DNA from: Novosphingobium flavum
GTDB lineage: Bacteria > Pseudomonadota > Alphaproteobacteria > Sphingomonadales > Sphingomonadaceae
Reading direction: 5' to 3'
Assembly (NCBI RefSeq): GCF_014230315.1
Contig: NZ_JACLAW010000004.1
Coordinates: 124,001-188,000 of the forward strand
DNA length: 64,000 bases
Position 1 is the first letter of the stretch; each line of letters begins with the position of its first letter. Position numbers and translations under genes: made by a program. Shown in pieces: positions 25,456-37,924 of this stretch. The notes beneath the pieces are model-generated. The model was not told the DNA's origin, made no database searches, and was given only the letters and a program-made list of their open reading frames with translations.

Positions 25456-26331
25456 CTTGCGGGCAATGCACCAGTTCCCCGGATCCAGCAGCGGGCCAGT
25501 CCACTGAACGCGGTTCCCGCCCGGAATCAGCGCCTTTCCGGCCATGCGCGGCTGGTCTTTGGCGCGGCGGGCATTCGGGATCTTTACCAGCGGGCGCCGT
25601 GCCGGTTTCTCTTTCCGGTTGCCGCGGCCGGTGAATTCCCGCTGGCCGTGAGCCTGACCACGAGCGGGGGGCTGACCGGCGGCGACCGGGTGTCCTTGGA
25701 CATCGCCGTGGATCCCGGCGCGCGGGGCAGCGTGACGACGCAGGCGGCGGAAAAGCTCTACAGGGTCCTGCCGGAAGAGCCCGACATCCGGGTCGAGACG
25801 CGCATCGCGGTGGGTGACGGCGGGCGGTGCGAATGGCTGGGGCAGGAGGCGATCCTGTTCGACGGCACGCGGCTGCGGCGGCGGCTGGAGGCCGATCTTG
25901 TGGGCGACGGCGCGCTGCTGGCGGTGGAGACGCTGGTGCTGGGCCGGTCGGCGATGGGCGAAACCTTTTCGCGCGGGCTGGTCCACGATGCCTGGCGCAT
26001 TCGGCGGGACGGACGGCTGGTCTGGGCCGATGGCCTGCACCTTGGCGGTGACGTCGCGGAGATCGCGGCTCGTCCGTTCGGCCTTGGCGGGGCGCGGGCC
26101 ATGGCGACGCTGGTCTATGCCGGGCCGGGAGCGGCGGGCTATCTTGATCTGGCGCGCGAATTGGCGCCGGCGCCGCACGGCGGGGCGTCTTGCCTAGATG
26201 GGATAGTGGTGCTGCGCTGGTCCATGGCCGATGCCCAGGCCCTGCGCGAGCAGGTGATGGCCGCCACCGCGGCCCTGCGCGCGGCGGCATTCGGACTGGC
26301 GCCGCGCCTGCCGGCGCTGTGGACATGTTGA
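25456..26331 (+). CDS. ureD: Urease accessory protein UreD, start codon unresolved
   Basis: UreD helps load nickel into urease with UreF and UreG. The frame shows the family signature TSGGLTGGD. Upstream, in the same frame, are [17 protein letters not shown] and further residues that look like the UreD N terminus. But between the in-frame TAG at 25453 and the GTG at 25648 there is no ATG, GTG or TTG. Starting at 25648 would remove about 64 conserved residues. A strong ribosome site and GTG at 25411 exist in the same frame but are cut off by that TAG. An ATG at 25466 lies one frame away. The coordinates given span the open frame. Sequencing error, frameshift or a rare start codon is possible. 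Confidence 0.75.
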   Translation, partial: LAGNAPVPRIQQRASPLNAVPARNQRLSGHARLVFGAAGIRDLYQRAPCRFLFPVAAAGEFPLAVSLTTSGGLTGGDRVSLDIAVDPGARGSVTTQAAEKLYRVLPEEPDIRVETRIAVGDGGRCEWLGQEAILFDGTRLRRRLEADLVGDGALLAVETLVLGRSAMGETFSRGLVHDAWRIRRDGRLVWADGLHLGGDVAEIAARPFGLGGARAMATLVYAGPGAAGYLDLARELAPAPHGGASCLDGIVVLRWSMADAQALREQVMAATAALRAAAFGLAPRLPALWTC

Positions 26332-26344
26332 AGGGACAAGAGCT

Positions 26345-26647
26345 GTGCAACTGACCCCACGGGAAAAGGACAAGCTGCTGGTCGCCGTGGCGGCCATGGT
26401 CGCGCGCGGCCGGCTGGAGCGCGGGGTCAGGCTCAACCATCCCGAAGCCGTGGCCCTGATCACCGAACACGTGGTGGAAGGCGCGCGCGACGGGCGCTCG
26501 GTGGCGGACCTGATGGCGAGCGGCGGCCACGTGCTGACCCGCGATCAGGTCATGGACGGGATCGCCGAGATGATTCACGAAATTCAGGTGGAAGCCACCT
26601 TTCCCGACGGCACCAAGCTGGTGACCGTCCACAAGCCGATCCGGTGA
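26345..26647 (+). CDS. ureA: Urease gamma subunit
   Basis: The 100-residue product matches the gamma subunit in length and sequence: [12 protein letters not shown] at the start, [11 protein letters not shown] near 30 and [12 protein letters not shown] at the end. With UreB and UreC it forms the enzyme that hydrolyses urea to ammonia and carbamate in the cytoplasm. The start is GTG at 26345 behind AAGGGACA, 13 bp after the ureD stop; it is followed 13 bp later by ureB. Confidence 0.96.
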   Translation: MQLTPREKDKLLVAVAAMVARGRLERGVRLNHPEAVALITEHVVEGARDGRSVADLMASGGHVLTRDQVMDGIAEMIHEIQVEATFPDGTKLVTVHKPIR

Positions 26648-26660
26648 AGGGAGCCGAGCC

Positions 26661-26978
26661 ATGACCTCCAGGATGATTCCGGGCGAAATCCTCTGCGCCG
26701 AAGGCGAGATCCTGCTCAACGCAGGACGCGACGCGATCGAGATCGACGTGGCCAATACCGGCGACCGGCCGGTGCAGGTGGGCAGCCATTACCATTTTGC
26801 CGAGACCAATCCGGGTCTCGCCTTCGACCGGGCGGCGGCGCGCGGGATGCGGCTGGACATTCCGAGCGGGACCGCGATCCGTTTCGAGCCGGGGCAGCGG
26901 CGCAAGGTCCGCCTGATCCCGTTTGCCGGCAAGCGCATCGTGACCGGATTTCGCGGCGACGTGATGGGAGCGCTCTGA
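26661..26978 (+). CDS. ureB: Urease beta subunit
   Basis: The 105-residue product shows the beta-subunit blocks MIPGEI near the start, [15 protein letters not shown] at about 32-46, the [15 protein letters not shown] stretch and the C-terminal VTGFRG. It packs against UreA and UreC. Gene order and one-base spacing to ureC are standard for bacterial urease operons. Confidence 0.96.
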   Translation: MTSRMIPGEILCAEGEILLNAGRDAIEIDVANTGDRPVQVGSHYHFAETNPGLAFDRAAARGMRLDIPSGTAIRFEPGQRRKVRLIPFAGKRIVTGFRGDVMGAL

Positions 26979-26979
26979 C

Positions 26980-28692
<1,713 letters not shown>

Positions 28693-28705
28693 GAAGGCCC
28701 AGCCG

Positions 28706-29222
<517 letters not shown>

Positions 29223-29233
<11 letters not shown>

Positions 29234-29899
29234 GCCGGCCCTGCACCTGCTGCTGGCCTGGACCTCCCCGTCGCTGCCGATCGGGGGGTTCACGTACAGC
29301 CACGGGCTGGAAACGGCGGTCGATGCCGGGGACGTGCGGCGTTGGGGCGAACTGGTGGACTATGTCGAGGCGGTGATCGCGCGCGGTGGCGGCTGGGTCG
29401 ATGCCGTGCTGATCGCGCGGGCGATGGAACTCGCACACGATCCCGCCGCTTTCGATGCCGTGGCCGAACTGGGCGCCGCCTTCAGGGCCAGCAGCGAGAC
29501 GGCGCTGGAAAGCCATCAGCAGGGCGCGGCCTTTCTCTCGGTCGTGCGCAAGGCCTGGCCTCATCCGGCGCTCGATGCCTTTGCCGAGCGGCTGGGCGAG
29601 CATCCCTGCGCCCATGCCGCGGTCTTTGCGCTTGCCTGCGCGGCGCACGGGATTGCGCCGGCCGCGGCGATCCATGGTTTTCTGCACAGTACGGCGGCCA
29701 ATCTCATCTCGGCGGGGGTGCGGCTGGTGCCGCTCGGCCAGACCGACGGGCAGCGCGCCATGGCCGCGATCGGGCAGGTTATCGGCGGCATCGCCGCCCG
29801 CGCCCGCGCCTGCCCGCTCGACGATCTCGGCACGGCGACGCCCGTGCTCGAACTCTACTCCTTCCACCACGAAACGCTTTACACGAGGCTTTTCCGCTC

Positions 29900-29903
<4 letters not shown>
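29223..29903 (+). CDS. ureF: Urease accessory protein UreF
   Basis: The 226-residue product starts at ATG 29223 with [20 protein letters not shown], the conserved UreF N terminus. It later shows [23 protein letters not shown]. UreF bridges UreD and UreG during nickel insertion. An in-frame extension back to 29136 would only read the UreE repeat as a threonine-rich run and is discarded. The stop overlaps ureG by ATGA. Confidence 0.94.
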
Positions 29904-30540
<637 letters not shown>

Positions 30541-30544
<4 letters not shown>

Positions 30545-31089
30545 CCCGCGCCATTCCCAAGACCGCGATTGCCCTTGCCGCCTTTCTGGCCCTGCCCGGC
30601 ACGGCCATGGCCCACCCCGGCCACGGGAGCGGCGGGGGCCTCGCCGAAGGGCTGCTCCATCCGCTGACCGGCGCCGATCACATCGCCGCCCTGCTGATCG
30701 CGGGGCTGTGGGCCGGGGCCCTCGGCGCCCGGTTCGCGCGGGTCCTGCCGCTGGTGCTGACCGGGGCCATGCTGGCGGGTTTCGCCATGGCCGACATGGT
30801 TACGGCGCCGCTGGCCGAGGGGCTGATCGCGGTGACGCTGGCGGCACTGGCGGCGGCCTTCGCGCTGCGCCTGCGCCCGCCGCTGACGCTGGCCGCGGGC
30901 CTTGCCGGGCTGGCCGGCCTTGCCCACGGCTTCGCGCATGGCATCGAAGCGCCGGACGGCGCCGCCGGGACCGGGTTCGTGATCGGCTTCCTCGTCAGCG
31001 CGGCTGCCCTGCAGGGGCTCGGCCTGTTGCTGTTCGCGGCCGGCAAGGCGGTCTTGCGCCGCCGTTCCGTCGCTGCGCGAGGGGCCTGA
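30541..31089 (+). CDS. ureJ: HupE/UreJ-family nickel permease
   Basis: The 182-residue product has a cleavable signal-like N terminus ending near MAHPGHG, the family motif HPLTGADH at about 40-47 and five or six membrane helices. A histidine-rich helix ([10 protein letters not shown]) follows. Members import nickel (or cobalt) for urease or hydrogenase. The position directly after ureG points to nickel supply for this urease. Confidence 0.9.
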
Positions 31090-31092
31090 CTT

Positions 31093-32421
31093 ATGCGGCG
31101 TAGCGGATGGATCGCGGCCTCGGCCCTTGCCCTGATCGCGGCGCCCGTGGCGGCAAGGTCCGATCCGGCGGCGCAGCGCGCGGCGGTGGACGCGCAGTTC
31201 GCCAAGGCCTGGCCGGGGCTGGAGGCGCTCTACCGCGACATTCACCAGCATCCCGAACTGGCCTTTCAGGAGCAGCGCACGGCGGGCGTGCTGGCGGCGC
31301 GGCTCAGGGAACTGGGCTTCGAGGTGAGCGAGGGGGTGGGCAAGACCGGCGTGGTCGGCGTGCTGCGCAACGGGCCGGGCCCGGTCGTGCTGCTGCGCAC
31401 CGAGCTTGATGGCCTGCCGATGGAGGAAAAGACCGGGCTCCCCTATGCCAGCCGGGCCCAGCAGGAGAGCGGCGGGAAGCTGGGCTTCGTTGCCCATTCC
31501 TGCGGCCATGACGTCCACATGGCCTGGTGGATCGGCGCGGCCGGGGCGCTGGCGGCGATGAAGGGGCAGTGGCACGGCACGCTGGTCATGGTCGCCCAGC
31601 CGGCCGAGGAGGTCGTCTCGGGCGCCAAGGCCATGCTGGCCGACGGGCTCTACACGAAATTCCCGCGCCCGGACTATGCCTTTGCCGCCCATGTCGGCCC
31701 GGACACGGCAGGCAAGGTGACGATCAAGGAGGGCTATGCCACCTCGGCCAGCGATGCGGTGAAGATCGTGTTCCACGGGCAGGGCGCGCATGGCTCGATG
31801 CCGGACAAGAGCATCGACCCGGTGGTGATGGGCGCGCGGTTCGTGACCGACGTGCAGAGCGTGGTCAGCCGCCAGAAGGACCCGATGAAATTCGGCGTGA
31901 TCACGGTCGGCGCCTTCCATGCCGGGACCGTGGGCAACATCATCCCCGACGAGGCCGAACTGCTGCTCACCGTGCGGTCCTACGATCCGCAGGTGCGCGC
32001 GCAATTGCTGGAGGGGATCGACGTCACGGCCAAGGCGAGCGCGCTGATGGCCAAGGCCCCGCCGCCCGAGGTGGTGCACCGCTACGGCACCAGTTCGGTC
32101 AGTAACGAGGCGGGGCTGTCGGCCCGCTCGGCGCAGGTGCTGACCCGGGCGCTGGGCCAGCCGCGCGTGGTGCTGATCCCGGCAAGCGAGCCGGGCTGGA
32201 CCGCGAGCGAGGACTATTCCGAATTCGCCGAGGGCGGCAAGGTCCACTCGGTCTACTTCAGCATTGGTGGCACCCTTCCGGCGGTCGAGGCGAAGTACAA
32301 GGCCGAGGGCAAGCCGGTGCCGGTCAACCATTCGCCCTTTTTCGCGCCGGACCCGGAGATCTCGATCCGGACGGGCATGGAAACGCTGGTGCTGGCGGCG
32401 CTGATGGTTGCGGGCAAGTGA
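31093..32421 (+). CDS. Exported M20-family amidohydrolase (N-acyl amino acid/hippurate hydrolase type)
   Basis: The 442-residue product begins with a signal peptide (cleavage likely near AARSDP). It then has the M20D core: RDIHQHPELAFQE, metal-binding HSCGHDVH, the glutamate pair in QPAEEVVSGA and a dimerisation domain containing HGQGAHGSMP. Such enzymes release amino acids or amines from N-acyl or amide substrates, here outside the cytoplasm. It starts three bases after the nickel permease stop, so it appears to be the last gene of the urease operon. That is unusual and suggests that it supplies nitrogen substrates. Confidence 0.87.
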   Translation: MRRSGWIAASALALIAAPVAARSDPAAQRAAVDAQFAKAWPGLEALYRDIHQHPELAFQEQRTAGVLAARLRELGFEVSEGVGKTGVVGVLRNGPGPVVLLRTELDGLPMEEKTGLPYASRAQQESGGKLGFVAHSCGHDVHMAWWIGAAGALAAMKGQWHGTLVMVAQPAEEVVSGAKAMLADGLYTKFPRPDYAFAAHVGPDTAGKVTIKEGYATSASDAVKIVFHGQGAHGSMPDKSIDPVVMGARFVTDVQSVVSRQKDPMKFGVITVGAFHAGTVGNIIPDEAELLLTVRSYDPQVRAQLLEGIDVTAKASALMAKAPPPEVVHRYGTSSVSNEAGLSARSAQVLTRALGQPRVVLIPASEPGWTASEDYSEFAEGGKVHSVYFSIGGTLPAVEAKYKAEGKPVPVNHSPFFAPDPEISIRTGMETLVLAALMVAGK

Positions 32422-32425
32422 GCGT

Positions 32426-33919
32426 TCAGTCCGGCCGGCGGTGCAGGCCGGACTGGTAGAAGGCCGCGGCCGCCGCCGCCGCCGCGGCGATGCGGTTCGG
32501 ATCGGGTGGGCTCGCGGCGCGGGCCGCGCTGGCGGCGGCGACCAGCCGGGCCGAAAGCGCCGCCTCGTCCACCCCGGTGACCTGCCCCGCGCGGACCACC
32601 TCGCGCCCGCCGACCAGCAGGCGGGCGACATGGGCGCGGGCGGCGCGGGCGAGCAGCCATGCGGGATCGGCCGGCAGTCCATCGAGGCAATCCGCCGCCA
32701 TGGTCCGGCGATCAAGCAGCAGCAGGTCGGCCGGGGCGCCCGGGACGATCCGCCCGCCGCCATCGGCGCCGAGGATCGCCGCGCGCCCGCCTTCCCATGC
32801 CGCCTTGAGCGCCGTGGCGGGGTCGGGCCGGGCGACCGGGCCCTGCTGGTGGCGGCAGGGCTGGCTCATCAGGAGGTGAGCGAGGCGCAGTTCGCGCAGC
32901 ATGTCCTCGTCGTCGTCGAGCGCCATGCCGTCGAGCCCGAGGCCGACCGGGACCGCGCCCGCCCGCAGTTCGGCCAGCGGAGGCAGGCCCGAGCACAGGC
33001 GCAGGTTGGACGAGACGTTGACCGCGACGGTCACGCCGCGCGCTGCCAGCAGGGCAATCTCGTCCTCGCGCAGCCAGACGCCGTGAGCCACGGTGAGGCG
33101 GGGCGAAAGCAGGCCGATGGAATCGAGCCAGTTCACGAAGCCTTGCGGGAAGTGGTGATCGGCCCATTCGCGCTGGAGGCGGGTTTCGAGCAGGTGGGTG
33201 TGGACCCGGCGGCCGTTTTCCGCCGAGGCGCGGGCGATGGCGGCGAGGGTTTCAGGCCTCGCCCACTGCGGGGCGACCGGGTGATAGTGCAGGGCGAAGA
33301 GGGGATGCTCGAAGGCGCGGGCCTGATCGAACAGGGCCATGTTGGTGGCGCAGTCGCGCAGGGCCCGGTCCATGGCCGCGATGCCCTCGCGCTGTTCGGG
33401 CGGAAACCATGCGGCCAGGGCCGCGTGCGAGCCATAGACCAGCGGATTGGCATCGAAGAACGGCCAGCCGAAGGCGGCGCGGATGCCGACATCGCGCGCG
33501 GCGCGCGACACGGCCTCGGCCTCGGCCAGAAGATCGGCGGAAGACTGGGTGTTGTGGCAGTGATAGACCGCCGCGACCCCCGAACCCGCCATCCGGGCAA
33601 AGGCGAGGGCGGCCGTGTCGTAGGGATCGACGCGGGGCTGGCGGGCGAGATCGACCATCCACGCCTCGAGCGGGGCATCCGCAATCCCGCAGGCCTGGGT
33701 GCGCAGGCCCCGGCCGTGATCGTGGGCATTGGCCAGCGCGGGCATGGCGAGGAGCGCGGCTTCGCCGGGCGTGAGGGCGGCCCCGTCAAGCGGCAACAGT
33801 GCGGCGATGCGCCCGTCCGCGGTCAGTTCGATGGCGTGAGGGCCCAGCGGAGCGCTGCCGGCGGAGGGCAGCACGGCGCCGACGCGCAAGGTGCGGGGCG
33901 GGGTGGAGTTAGCGGTCAT
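32426..33919 (-). CDS. ATZ/TRZ-type amidohydrolase (cytosine/guanine deaminase-like)
   Basis: The 497-residue product has the amidohydrolase metal site: HDHG in ANAHDHGRG, His in VHTHLLET, His in VAHGVWL, and Asp in GLGLDGMALDDDEDM. Members deaminate or dechlorinate heterocycles such as triazines, guanine or S-adenosylhomocysteine. An alanine-rich C-terminal tail follows. I chose ATG 33919; ATG 33952 is an alternative, and neither has a strong ribosome site. It is convergent with the M20 gene and divergent from the TonB receptor. The substrate is unknown. Confidence 0.82.
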   Translation of the reverse strand: MTANSTPPRTLRVGAVLPSAGSAPLGPHAIELTADGRIAALLPLDGAALTPGEAALLAMPALANAHDHGRGLRTQACGIADAPLEAWMVDLARQPRVDPYDTAALAFARMAGSGVAAVYHCHNTQSSADLLAEAEAVSRAARDVGIRAAFGWPFFDANPLVYGSHAALAAWFPPEQREGIAAMDRALRDCATNMALFDQARAFEHPLFALHYHPVAPQWARPETLAAIARASAENGRRVHTHLLETRLQREWADHHFPQGFVNWLDSIGLLSPRLTVAHGVWLREDEIALLAARGVTVAVNVSSNLRLCSGLPPLAELRAGAVPVGLGLDGMALDDDEDMLRELRLAHLLMSQPCRHQQGPVARPDPATALKAAWEGGRAAILGADGGGRIVPGAPADLLLLDRRTMAADCLDGLPADPAWLLARAARAHVARLLVGGREVVRAGQVTGVDEAALSARLVAAASAARAASPPDPNRIAAAAAAAAAFYQSGLHRRPD

Positions 33920-34270
33920 CGGCGGCGAGGCTAGGCCTCGGATCGCCGCCATGCCAGCCCCGGGCGATGCCGGTTGCGCCATGGGCCGGTTCGCATCTGC
34001 GAACGCGGTGACGGAGGCTGACTGCAAGCGCGCAAGAATAGCAACGGCCCTGTTCGTTTGTTGCAATAGCGTGACGGGGATTTGTGAAACACCTTGGGTT
34101 TCGACAAGGCCCGCTTGGCAGGAAATCCAGGGTACGATCGAGGTGCATGCGGGGCGCAGCCGCCCTGCAAGGCAACCGCGCCGCGACAATTGCGGCGGCG
34201 CTCCGCTTCGCAAGAGGCGCGGGCGTAGACGGGGTCTGCGGGAGGCAACAGAACAAGAGGGATCAGCATC
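33920..34270. promoter_or_regulatory. Divergent promoter region with a 16-bp palindrome
   Basis: The 351-bp region has no gene. At 33989-34004 there is an interrupted palindrome with 7-bp arms GTTCGCA and TGCGAAC around TC, a size typical of dimeric regulator sites. A weaker GAAAC/GTTTC inverted pair lies about 85 bp farther on. Both the amidohydrolase and the TonB receptor could be controlled from here. Confidence 0.4.
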
Positions 34271-36601
34271 ATGTCGCAAGTTTCTTCGTTGCCCGTTCAC
34301 CGCAAGGGCGCTCGCCGGTGGATCGGCCTCTCGCTGGCCGCCACGGTGGCCCCCGTGGCCCTTCTCGCGGGCACGGCCCACGCCGCCGAGGCTGTCGATG
34401 ACACGTCCGGCGACATCGTCGTCACCGCCCAGCGCCGCGACGAGAACCTGAGCAAGGTGCCGCTGTCGATCGCGGCCTATTCGCAAAAGGACATGGATGC
34501 CCAGGGCATCCGTTCGATTTCCGACATCGCGCGCATTACCCCGGCGCTACAGTTCACCAGCACGGCGGGCGTGGTCGGCAACAACGGCACCAACATCGCG
34601 ATCCGCGGGCTCAAGTCGGACGTCGGCTCCTCGACCACGGCGATCTACCTTGACGATACGCCGATCCAGATCCGCAACATCGGCTACTTCGGCGGCAACC
34701 CCTATCCGCGCGTGTTCGACCTCGACCGCGTGGAAGTGCTGCGCGGCCCGCAGGGCACGCTGTTCGGCGCCAGCTCGGAAGGCGGCGCGGTGCGCTTCAT
34801 CACGCCGAGCCCGAGCTTCACCAAGACCGACATCTATGCCCGCAGCCAGTTCTCGGTCACCGAGCACGGCGCGCCGAGCTATGAGGCGGGCCTTGCCATG
34901 GGCGGGCCGATCTCGGAAACCGTCGCGGCGCGCGGCAGCGTCTGGTACCAGCACGTCGGCGGCTATGTCGACCAGGTGACCCAGGGCACGGACAACGTCT
35001 CGGCCAAGGACGTCAACTACCAGGACAACATCGTGGCCCGCGCCGCCCTGACCTGGAAGCCGACCGAGAACCTGACCTTCACCCCGAAGATATTCTACCA
35101 GAACCTCTACCAGAACGCCCGTGACGACTTCTGGCAGGGCTATGGCAGCCCAGCGGCCGGCGACTATCACACCGGCGTCTATACCACGGAGCCGACCAAG
35201 GACCGGATGCTGCTGCCCTCGCTCGGCGGCGAGCTGAAGCTGGGCAAGGTCACGGTGGTGTCCAACACCTCGTACCTCAAGCGCGACCTTGAGCAGACGC
35301 TCAACTACGCGACCTATTTCTCGACCCTTCGTTCGGGCACGCCCTTCGGGACCTACGCGAACAAGGACATCACCAACATGGACGATTTCCTGACGCTCAA
35401 GCAGAGCAATTTCTCGCAGGAACTCCGCGCCTTCTCGTACAATAACCCGCTGGTCGACTGGTCGGTCGGTGCCTATTACCAGCACTCGATCCAGGACTAT
35501 TCGAACTACACCTCCTCGGGCCGCATCCCGGGCGTGCTGGTCAGCGGCTTCCAGCAGTACCAGGGCCGCTACAGCCTGGTCGACATCATCAAGGCGACCG
35601 ACAGCCAGTATGCCGGCTTCGGCAGCGTTGACATCAAGCCGACCAGCAAGCTGACCCTGACCGCCGCGGTGCGCTATACCAAGGTCGATTCCGAATTCGT
35701 CGAGACCAAGGACGGTTCGAGCAACCTTGGCGTGCGCACCACGGTCCGCTCGGCCAACAACGAGGGATCGTGGACGCCCAAGTTCGCCGCCAAGTACCAG
35801 GTGAACGACGATGCCATGCTCTACACCGCGGTCAGCAAGGGCTTCCGCCCGGCCGGTTCGCAGCCCAGCACCCTGCCGGAATCCTGCGCGGCCAACCTCG
35901 CCACGCTGGGCCTGACCACCTCGACCATCCCGACCACTTACAAGTCGGACTCGATGTGGTCCTACGAAGTGGGCAGCAAGGGCCGCCTGTTCGGGGGCAA
36001 GCTGGCCTATGACGTGAGCGGCTATGCGGTCGACTGGAAGAATATCCAGCAGGCCGTGCGCATGAACTGCGGCTTCGTCTTCGTCTCGAACCTCGGCAAT
36101 GCCAAGGGCAAGGGCGCGGAACTGTCGCTCGAGGCCAAGCCGGTGCAGGGCGTGACCGTGGGCGGCAACGTCGGCTACACCGACATTCACTATGCCGCCA
36201 ACGTCTACCAGTCGAACGGCATCCTGCTGCGCGCCGCCGGGGAGCGGATCAACGGCCCGCTGTGGACCGGCCATGCCTATGCCAACTTCGAGGCGCCGAT
36301 CTCTTCGAGCACCGATGGCTATGCGCGGGTGGACTATACTTTCACCAGCACTGACACCATCCCTTCGGCGGTCGGCACCTTCGGCTATGACGCCGCGCTC
36401 TATGCCCTGCCCGGCAAGGACTATGTCCAGCTGCGCGTGGGCCTGCGCAAGGGCGGGGTCGACGCCTCGCTGTTCATCGACAACCTGACCAACTCGCGCG
36501 ACCTGCTGGGCCGCGGGCACGACTCCTCGACCGGTACGCTGTTCTATGCGCAGTCCTACCGGCCGCGGACCTTCGGCCTGACCTTGCAGTTCCGCAACTG
36601 A
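34271..36601 (+). CDS. TonB-dependent receptor
   Basis: The 776-residue product has a signal peptide ending at AHAAEA, a TonB-box-like stretch DIVVTAQRR at about 49-57, a plug domain with VEVLRGPQGTLFGASSEGG, and a 22-strand-type barrel closing in the aromatic tail FGLTLQFRN. It imports large or scarce molecules across the outer membrane using TonB energy. The ligand is unknown, but neighbouring genes are catabolic, and the MFS gene 73 bp downstream would carry the product on into the cytoplasm. ATG 34271 is preceded by AAGAGGGA. Confidence 0.93.
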   Translation: MSQVSSLPVHRKGARRWIGLSLAATVAPVALLAGTAHAAEAVDDTSGDIVVTAQRRDENLSKVPLSIAAYSQKDMDAQGIRSISDIARITPALQFTSTAGVVGNNGTNIAIRGLKSDVGSSTTAIYLDDTPIQIRNIGYFGGNPYPRVFDLDRVEVLRGPQGTLFGASSEGGAVRFITPSPSFTKTDIYARSQFSVTEHGAPSYEAGLAMGGPISETVAARGSVWYQHVGGYVDQVTQGTDNVSAKDVNYQDNIVARAALTWKPTENLTFTPKIFYQNLYQNARDDFWQGYGSPAAGDYHTGVYTTEPTKDRMLLPSLGGELKLGKVTVVSNTSYLKRDLEQTLNYATYFSTLRSGTPFGTYANKDITNMDDFLTLKQSNFSQELRAFSYNNPLVDWSVGAYYQHSIQDYSNYTSSGRIPGVLVSGFQQYQGRYSLVDIIKATDSQYAGFGSVDIKPTSKLTLTAAVRYTKVDSEFVETKDGSSNLGVRTTVRSANNEGSWTPKFAAKYQVNDDAMLYTAVSKGFRPAGSQPSTLPESCAANLATLGLTTSTIPTTYKSDSMWSYEVGSKGRLFGGKLAYDVSGYAVDWKNIQQAVRMNCGFVFVSNLGNAKGKGAELSLEAKPVQGVTVGGNVGYTDIHYAANVYQSNGILLRAAGERINGPLWTGHAYANFEAPISSSTDGYARVDYTFTSTDTIPSAVGTFGYDAALYALPGKDYVQLRVGLRKGGVDASLFIDNLTNSRDLLGRGHDSSTGTLFYAQSYRPRTFGLTLQFRN

Positions 36602-36617
36602 TCCCGAATACTCCCGG

Positions 36618-36645
36618 GAAGGCGCCGGAGCGATCCGGCGCCTTC
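36618..36645 (+). terminator. Hairpin terminator after the TonB receptor gene
   Basis: A perfect 12-bp inverted repeat (GAAGGCGCCGGA / TCCGGCGCCTTC) closes on a GCGA tetraloop 17 bp after the stop codon and is followed by TTCGCTT. The T-tract is short, so termination may be partial and allow the MFS gene to be reached. Confidence 0.75.
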
Positions 36646-36673
36646 TTCGCTTAACTCAATCGGAAGGCGAGAC

Positions 36674-37921
36674 GTGACCCAGGGCTCTCCAGAACAGGTC
36701 GCCTCGCTGGCCGCGGCGACCGGGCCGCTCGCGGGGTGGCAGGGCCGGAGCCGGCAGGTCTTCACCCTCGCCCTCGTCTATACCATCGGCCTCGGCTCCA
36801 TGGCCATGGTCGGCATGCTTTCCCCGCTGACCGCGATCGTGGCGCGGGACTTTTCGAGCGCTCCGGCTGCGATCGGCTGGACCATCTCGCTGTTTTCGCT
36901 CCCCGCCGCGATCACTTCCACGCTGGGCGGGGGGCTGGTCGACCGGCTGGGGCCGCGCCGCGTGCTGTTGCTGGCGCCGCTGCTGCTGGCGCTGGCCGAC
37001 TTCCTGATGATCAAGGCCCCGACCCTGTGGCTGTTCGACTTTGCCATGGTCCTCGCCGGGCTGGCCTATGTCGGCGTGCTCAACGGCGGCGCGGCCATGC
37101 TGATGACCAGCCTCGAGGGCAGCCTGCGCGCCCGGGGGCTGGCCCTGTGGGCGACCTATGCCCCGGCCGGCTTTTCCGCCGGACTGCTGCTGTCGGCGAT
37201 GATCGCGCAGTGGGCCGACTGGCGGATCGCCTTTGCCGCGCACGGCGTGGTCATGCTCGCCTGCGCGCTGGGGGCCGTGGTCCTGCCGCAGGTCGCCTCG
37301 GCCGCGCGGCGTGATGGCCTGACCCCGTTCGCGCGGCTCAAGATGGGGCTGTCGAGCCCGGTCCTGCTGCTGCTGGCGCTGGCCGCGGCCCTGCCCAACA
37401 TGATTTCCTATGGCACCAGCCTGGTCGCTGCCGGCTACCTTGCCCAGACGCGGGGGGTCTCGCTCGCAGCTTCGGCCGGGATCGTGGCCGGGGCCAAGAT
37501 CATCGCCGTGCTGGCCGGGAGCACGGTGACCGGGGCCCTGCTGGCGCGGCGGACCGCCCCGCTGCGGCTCTATTTCATCATGGCCATGGTTGGCGCGCTG
37601 GCGCAGGTGCTGCTGTTCTTTCCGGCGAGCCCGCTGGCGCTGGCCGTGGCCGGGCTGATGGCCTGGATCTTCGCTTTCGGGGCGCTGTCGGGCATCTGCA
37701 TGGCGCTGTTGCCGCAAGTGGCCGAGCGCGCGGGCGGGGCGGGGCAGGCAGCGGGGATCGTCAACCAGTTCGTCTCGCTCGCCTCGTTCCTGACGCCGAC
37801 GATCTATTTCGGGGTTTCGGGCTGGCACGCCTATGTGGCCGTGGCCGTGGCCGGGCTGGCCGTGGCGCAGATCGCGCTGCGGCGGGCGGGGGTGATGGCG
37901 CGCGGCGGTTTGACCGCCTGA
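36674..37921 (+). CDS. MFS transporter
   Basis: The 415-residue product has twelve hydrophobic segments in two six-helix halves. The loop between helices two and three reads GGGLVDRLGPRR, the major facilitator signature. The start is GTG at 36674. MFS proteins move small organic solutes by proton symport or exchange. Its position behind the TonB receptor and before the catabolic genes suggests inner-membrane uptake of the same substrate, but an exporter role cannot be excluded. Confidence 0.88.
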   Translation: MTQGSPEQVASLAAATGPLAGWQGRSRQVFTLALVYTIGLGSMAMVGMLSPLTAIVARDFSSAPAAIGWTISLFSLPAAITSTLGGGLVDRLGPRRVLLLAPLLLALADFLMIKAPTLWLFDFAMVLAGLAYVGVLNGGAAMLMTSLEGSLRARGLALWATYAPAGFSAGLLLSAMIAQWADWRIAFAAHGVVMLACALGAVVLPQVASAARRDGLTPFARLKMGLSSPVLLLLALAAALPNMISYGTSLVAAGYLAQTRGVSLAASAGIVAGAKIIAVLAGSTVTGALLARRTAPLRLYFIMAMVGALAQVLLFFPASPLALAVAGLMAWIFAFGALSGICMALLPQVAERAGGAGQAAGIVNQFVSLASFLTPTIYFGVSGWHAYVAVAVAGLAVAQIALRRAGVMARGGLTA

Positions 37922-37924
37922 GTT

